NCBI GenBank assembly: GCA_028339355.1
Contig: JAOLBX010000011.1
Span: 1-51,683, forward strand
Direction: 5' to 3'
Source of the DNA: Bacteroidia bacterium
GTDB taxonomy: Bacteria; Bacteroidota; Bacteroidia; NS11-12g; UBA9320
DNA: 51,683 nt
Part shown: positions 50,580-51,683 of the stretch, in pieces
Layout: the number at the start of each line of letters is the position of its first letter
Numbering within the stretch: position 1 is the stretch's first letter
Translations under genes and position numbers: made by a program
Notes under the pieces: model-generated
Seen by the model: the letters and a program-made list of their open reading frames with translations, nothing else
Told to the model about the DNA's origin: nothing
Database searches by the model: none

Positions 50580-51683
50580 CAGTAGTCCAATAAGTTCTGA
50601 ATAGCTACACTTACCTTTTCAGCATTGGGCAGCATCTCTTTTTCCAATTCAATGTTTAGAGGTACGGCAGGTAAATCAAGAGAGCCAATGCATTTTACGG
50701 GTGCATCGAGATGCTGGAAACAATGCTCTTGAATTCGCCCCGCTATAGCCTGAGCAAATGAATTGTTTAGAGTTTCTTCTGTAAGTACAATTACCTTTCC
50801 GTGTTTCTTGACTGCACTATATATAGCATCGTCGTCGCATGGACTGAGTGTTCGTAAATCTACAATTTCTACCTTACCAGGATGGTTTTTTGTTGCATTG
50901 CTAGCCCACCATACGCCCATTCCGTATGTTATGATAGTTAGGCTTTCTCCATTGTCAAGAGAGTCCTTAGATGCCTCTAGATGTATTCTTGCTTTGCCTA
51001 GAGGTATCCTGTAGTCCTTATCTGGTTCAGGATTCTTAGCACCTTCTGTGCCCGGCACTTTACTCCAGTATATTCCTTTATGTTCAAACATAACTACTGG
51101 ATTTGGATCATAGAATGCTGACTTCATTAATCCTTTCATGTCAGCGGCATTACTCGGATACACTATCTTTATTCCTTTGATAGGAAGTATAGAAGACTCA
51201 TTGGTTCCACTGTGATATGGCCCTCCTCCGCCATAAGCTCCTGTAGGTACTCGTATTACTGATTGTACTGGAAATTTTCCCATAGAAAGGTAACTACTTT
51301 TGGAAAGTTCTGTTACCAGTTGGTTTACTCCAGGCCATATGTAGTCGGCAAATTGTACTTCCACAATTGGCTTACATCCTACGGCACTCATACCTGCGGT
51401 GGATCCTATGATATATGCCTCCTGTATCGGAGTATTAAATACTCTGTGTTTACCATGTTTTTGTGCAAGAGTAGCTGCTTCTCTAAATACTCCTCCAAGT
51501 CTGTGTCCTACATCTTGTCCGTAGAGTAATGCCTCTGGATGGTCGTGCAGTATTTCATCTACTGCGTGCAAAGCTGCATCAACCATTATTATAGTTTCTG
51601 CACCATCAGGTTTTCTTTCTCCTACTTCTTCGGTTATTGAAGTTGGGGCAAGTACGTGCTGCGTTACCGAATGGTTTTCAGGA
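50579..51683 (-). CDS. 2-oxoacid (2-oxoisovalerate/pyruvate-type) dehydrogenase E1, beta region; cut by window edge
   Basis: The frame is open to the window end, so the gene continues beyond it. The visible part is the E1-beta domain: LYGQDVGHRLGGVFREAATL, IVEVQFADYIWPGVNQLV, PTGAYGGGGPYHSGTNES, EHKGIYWSKVPG and VKCIGSLDLPAVPL. An ATG at 51586 fits a stand-alone beta subunit, but open, non-random frame upstream (HVLAPTSITEEVG...) suggests the fused alpha-beta form common in this phylum. E1 decarboxylates branched or other 2-oxoacids with thiamine diphosphate. Confidence 0.85.
   Translation of the reverse strand, partial: PENHSVTQHVLAPTSITEEVGERKPDGAETIIMVDAALHAVDEILHDHPEALLYGQDVGHRLGGVFREAATLAQKHGKHRVFNTPIQEAYIIGSTAGMSAVGCKPIVEVQFADYIWPGVNQLVTELSKSSYLSMGKFPVQSVIRVPTGAYGGGGPYHSGTNESSILPIKGIKIVYPSNAADMKGLMKSAFYDPNPVVMFEHKGIYWSKVPGTEGAKNPEPDKDYRIPLGKARIHLEASKDSLDNGESLTIITYGMGVWWASNATKNHPGKVEIVDLRTLSPCDDDAIYSAVKKHGKVIVLTEETLNNSFAQAIAGRIQEHCFQHLDAPVKCIGSLDLPAVPLNIELEKEMLPNAEKVSVAIQNLLDY

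Noticed and set aside
1..51683. Insertion sequence, prophage or genomic island
   Set aside because: No transposase, integrase, phage structural gene, att-like repeat or tRNA-adjacent insertion was seen; the tRNA-Ser is followed by ordinary genes.

Overview
The window is an AT-rich chromosomal segment of a Bacteroidota bacterium; I cannot resolve family or genus. The evidence is several C-terminal type IX secretion (T9SS) sorting domains, a PorP/SprF-like protein, a DUF5916 protein, DUF4369/thioredoxin fusions, a menaquinone gene (menB), start codons with little Shine-Dalgarno signal, and many matches to the phylum's -7 promoter element TAnnTTTG. I see no insertion sequence, prophage, plasmid or CRISPR array. 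The gene content is mostly ordinary housekeeping and envelope functions.

Layout. 1-4.2 kb: 3' end of a TatD nuclease gene, tRNA-Ser(GGA), an OmpA-like and an HhH protein, then a leftward panD / LPG-flippase-like / rfaE2 run. 4.2-8.6 kb: an orphan exbD, radA, and an exbB-(4-TM protein)-exbD-exbD operon that energises outer-membrane transport. 8.7-17 kb: polyprenyl synthase, an M49-like lipoprotein peptidase, YbaB, an alkyltransferase-like protein without its cysteine, two paralogous DUF4369-thioredoxin proteins, two small barrel proteins and MarC. 17-24.4 kb: one leftward phenylacetate-CoA epoxidase operon, tetR-paaA-two T9SS cargo genes-paaB-paaC-diheme peroxidase-paaD, with a TetR-type operator at its start. 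24.5-27.3 kb: a 915-residue exported double beta-propeller protein. 27.4-37.2 kb: single metabolic and stress genes (DUF72, exonuclease III, GreA-like, rhodanese, thioredoxin, menB, yqhD, acs) plus two genes broken by in-frame stops (a methyltransferase and a bestrophin). 37.2-51.7 kb: threonine aldolase, J-KTSC protein, DUF5916, RsmI-like, lipoprotein, hydrolase, oligopeptidase B, an outer-membrane transporter-like protein, DUF1684, threonine dehydrogenase, PorP/SprF-like, and a fused 2-oxoacid dehydrogenase E1 coupled to a cytosolic PBP2-fold protein.

The most unusual unit is the phenylacetate operon. Two paralogous genes for T9SS-exported proteins lie between paaA and paaB with overlapping reading frames, and a periplasmic-type diheme peroxidase lies between paaC and paaD. 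One TetR operator/promoter could control all eight genes, which would link a cytosolic ring epoxidase to secreted proteins of unknown function. A second genome-wide signal is that many genes start only 4-5 nt after the -7 promoter element, predicting leaderless or nearly leaderless mRNAs. A third is a segmental duplication at 12.6-16.4 kb that appears to have carried along the first bases of the neighbouring alkyltransferase-like gene.
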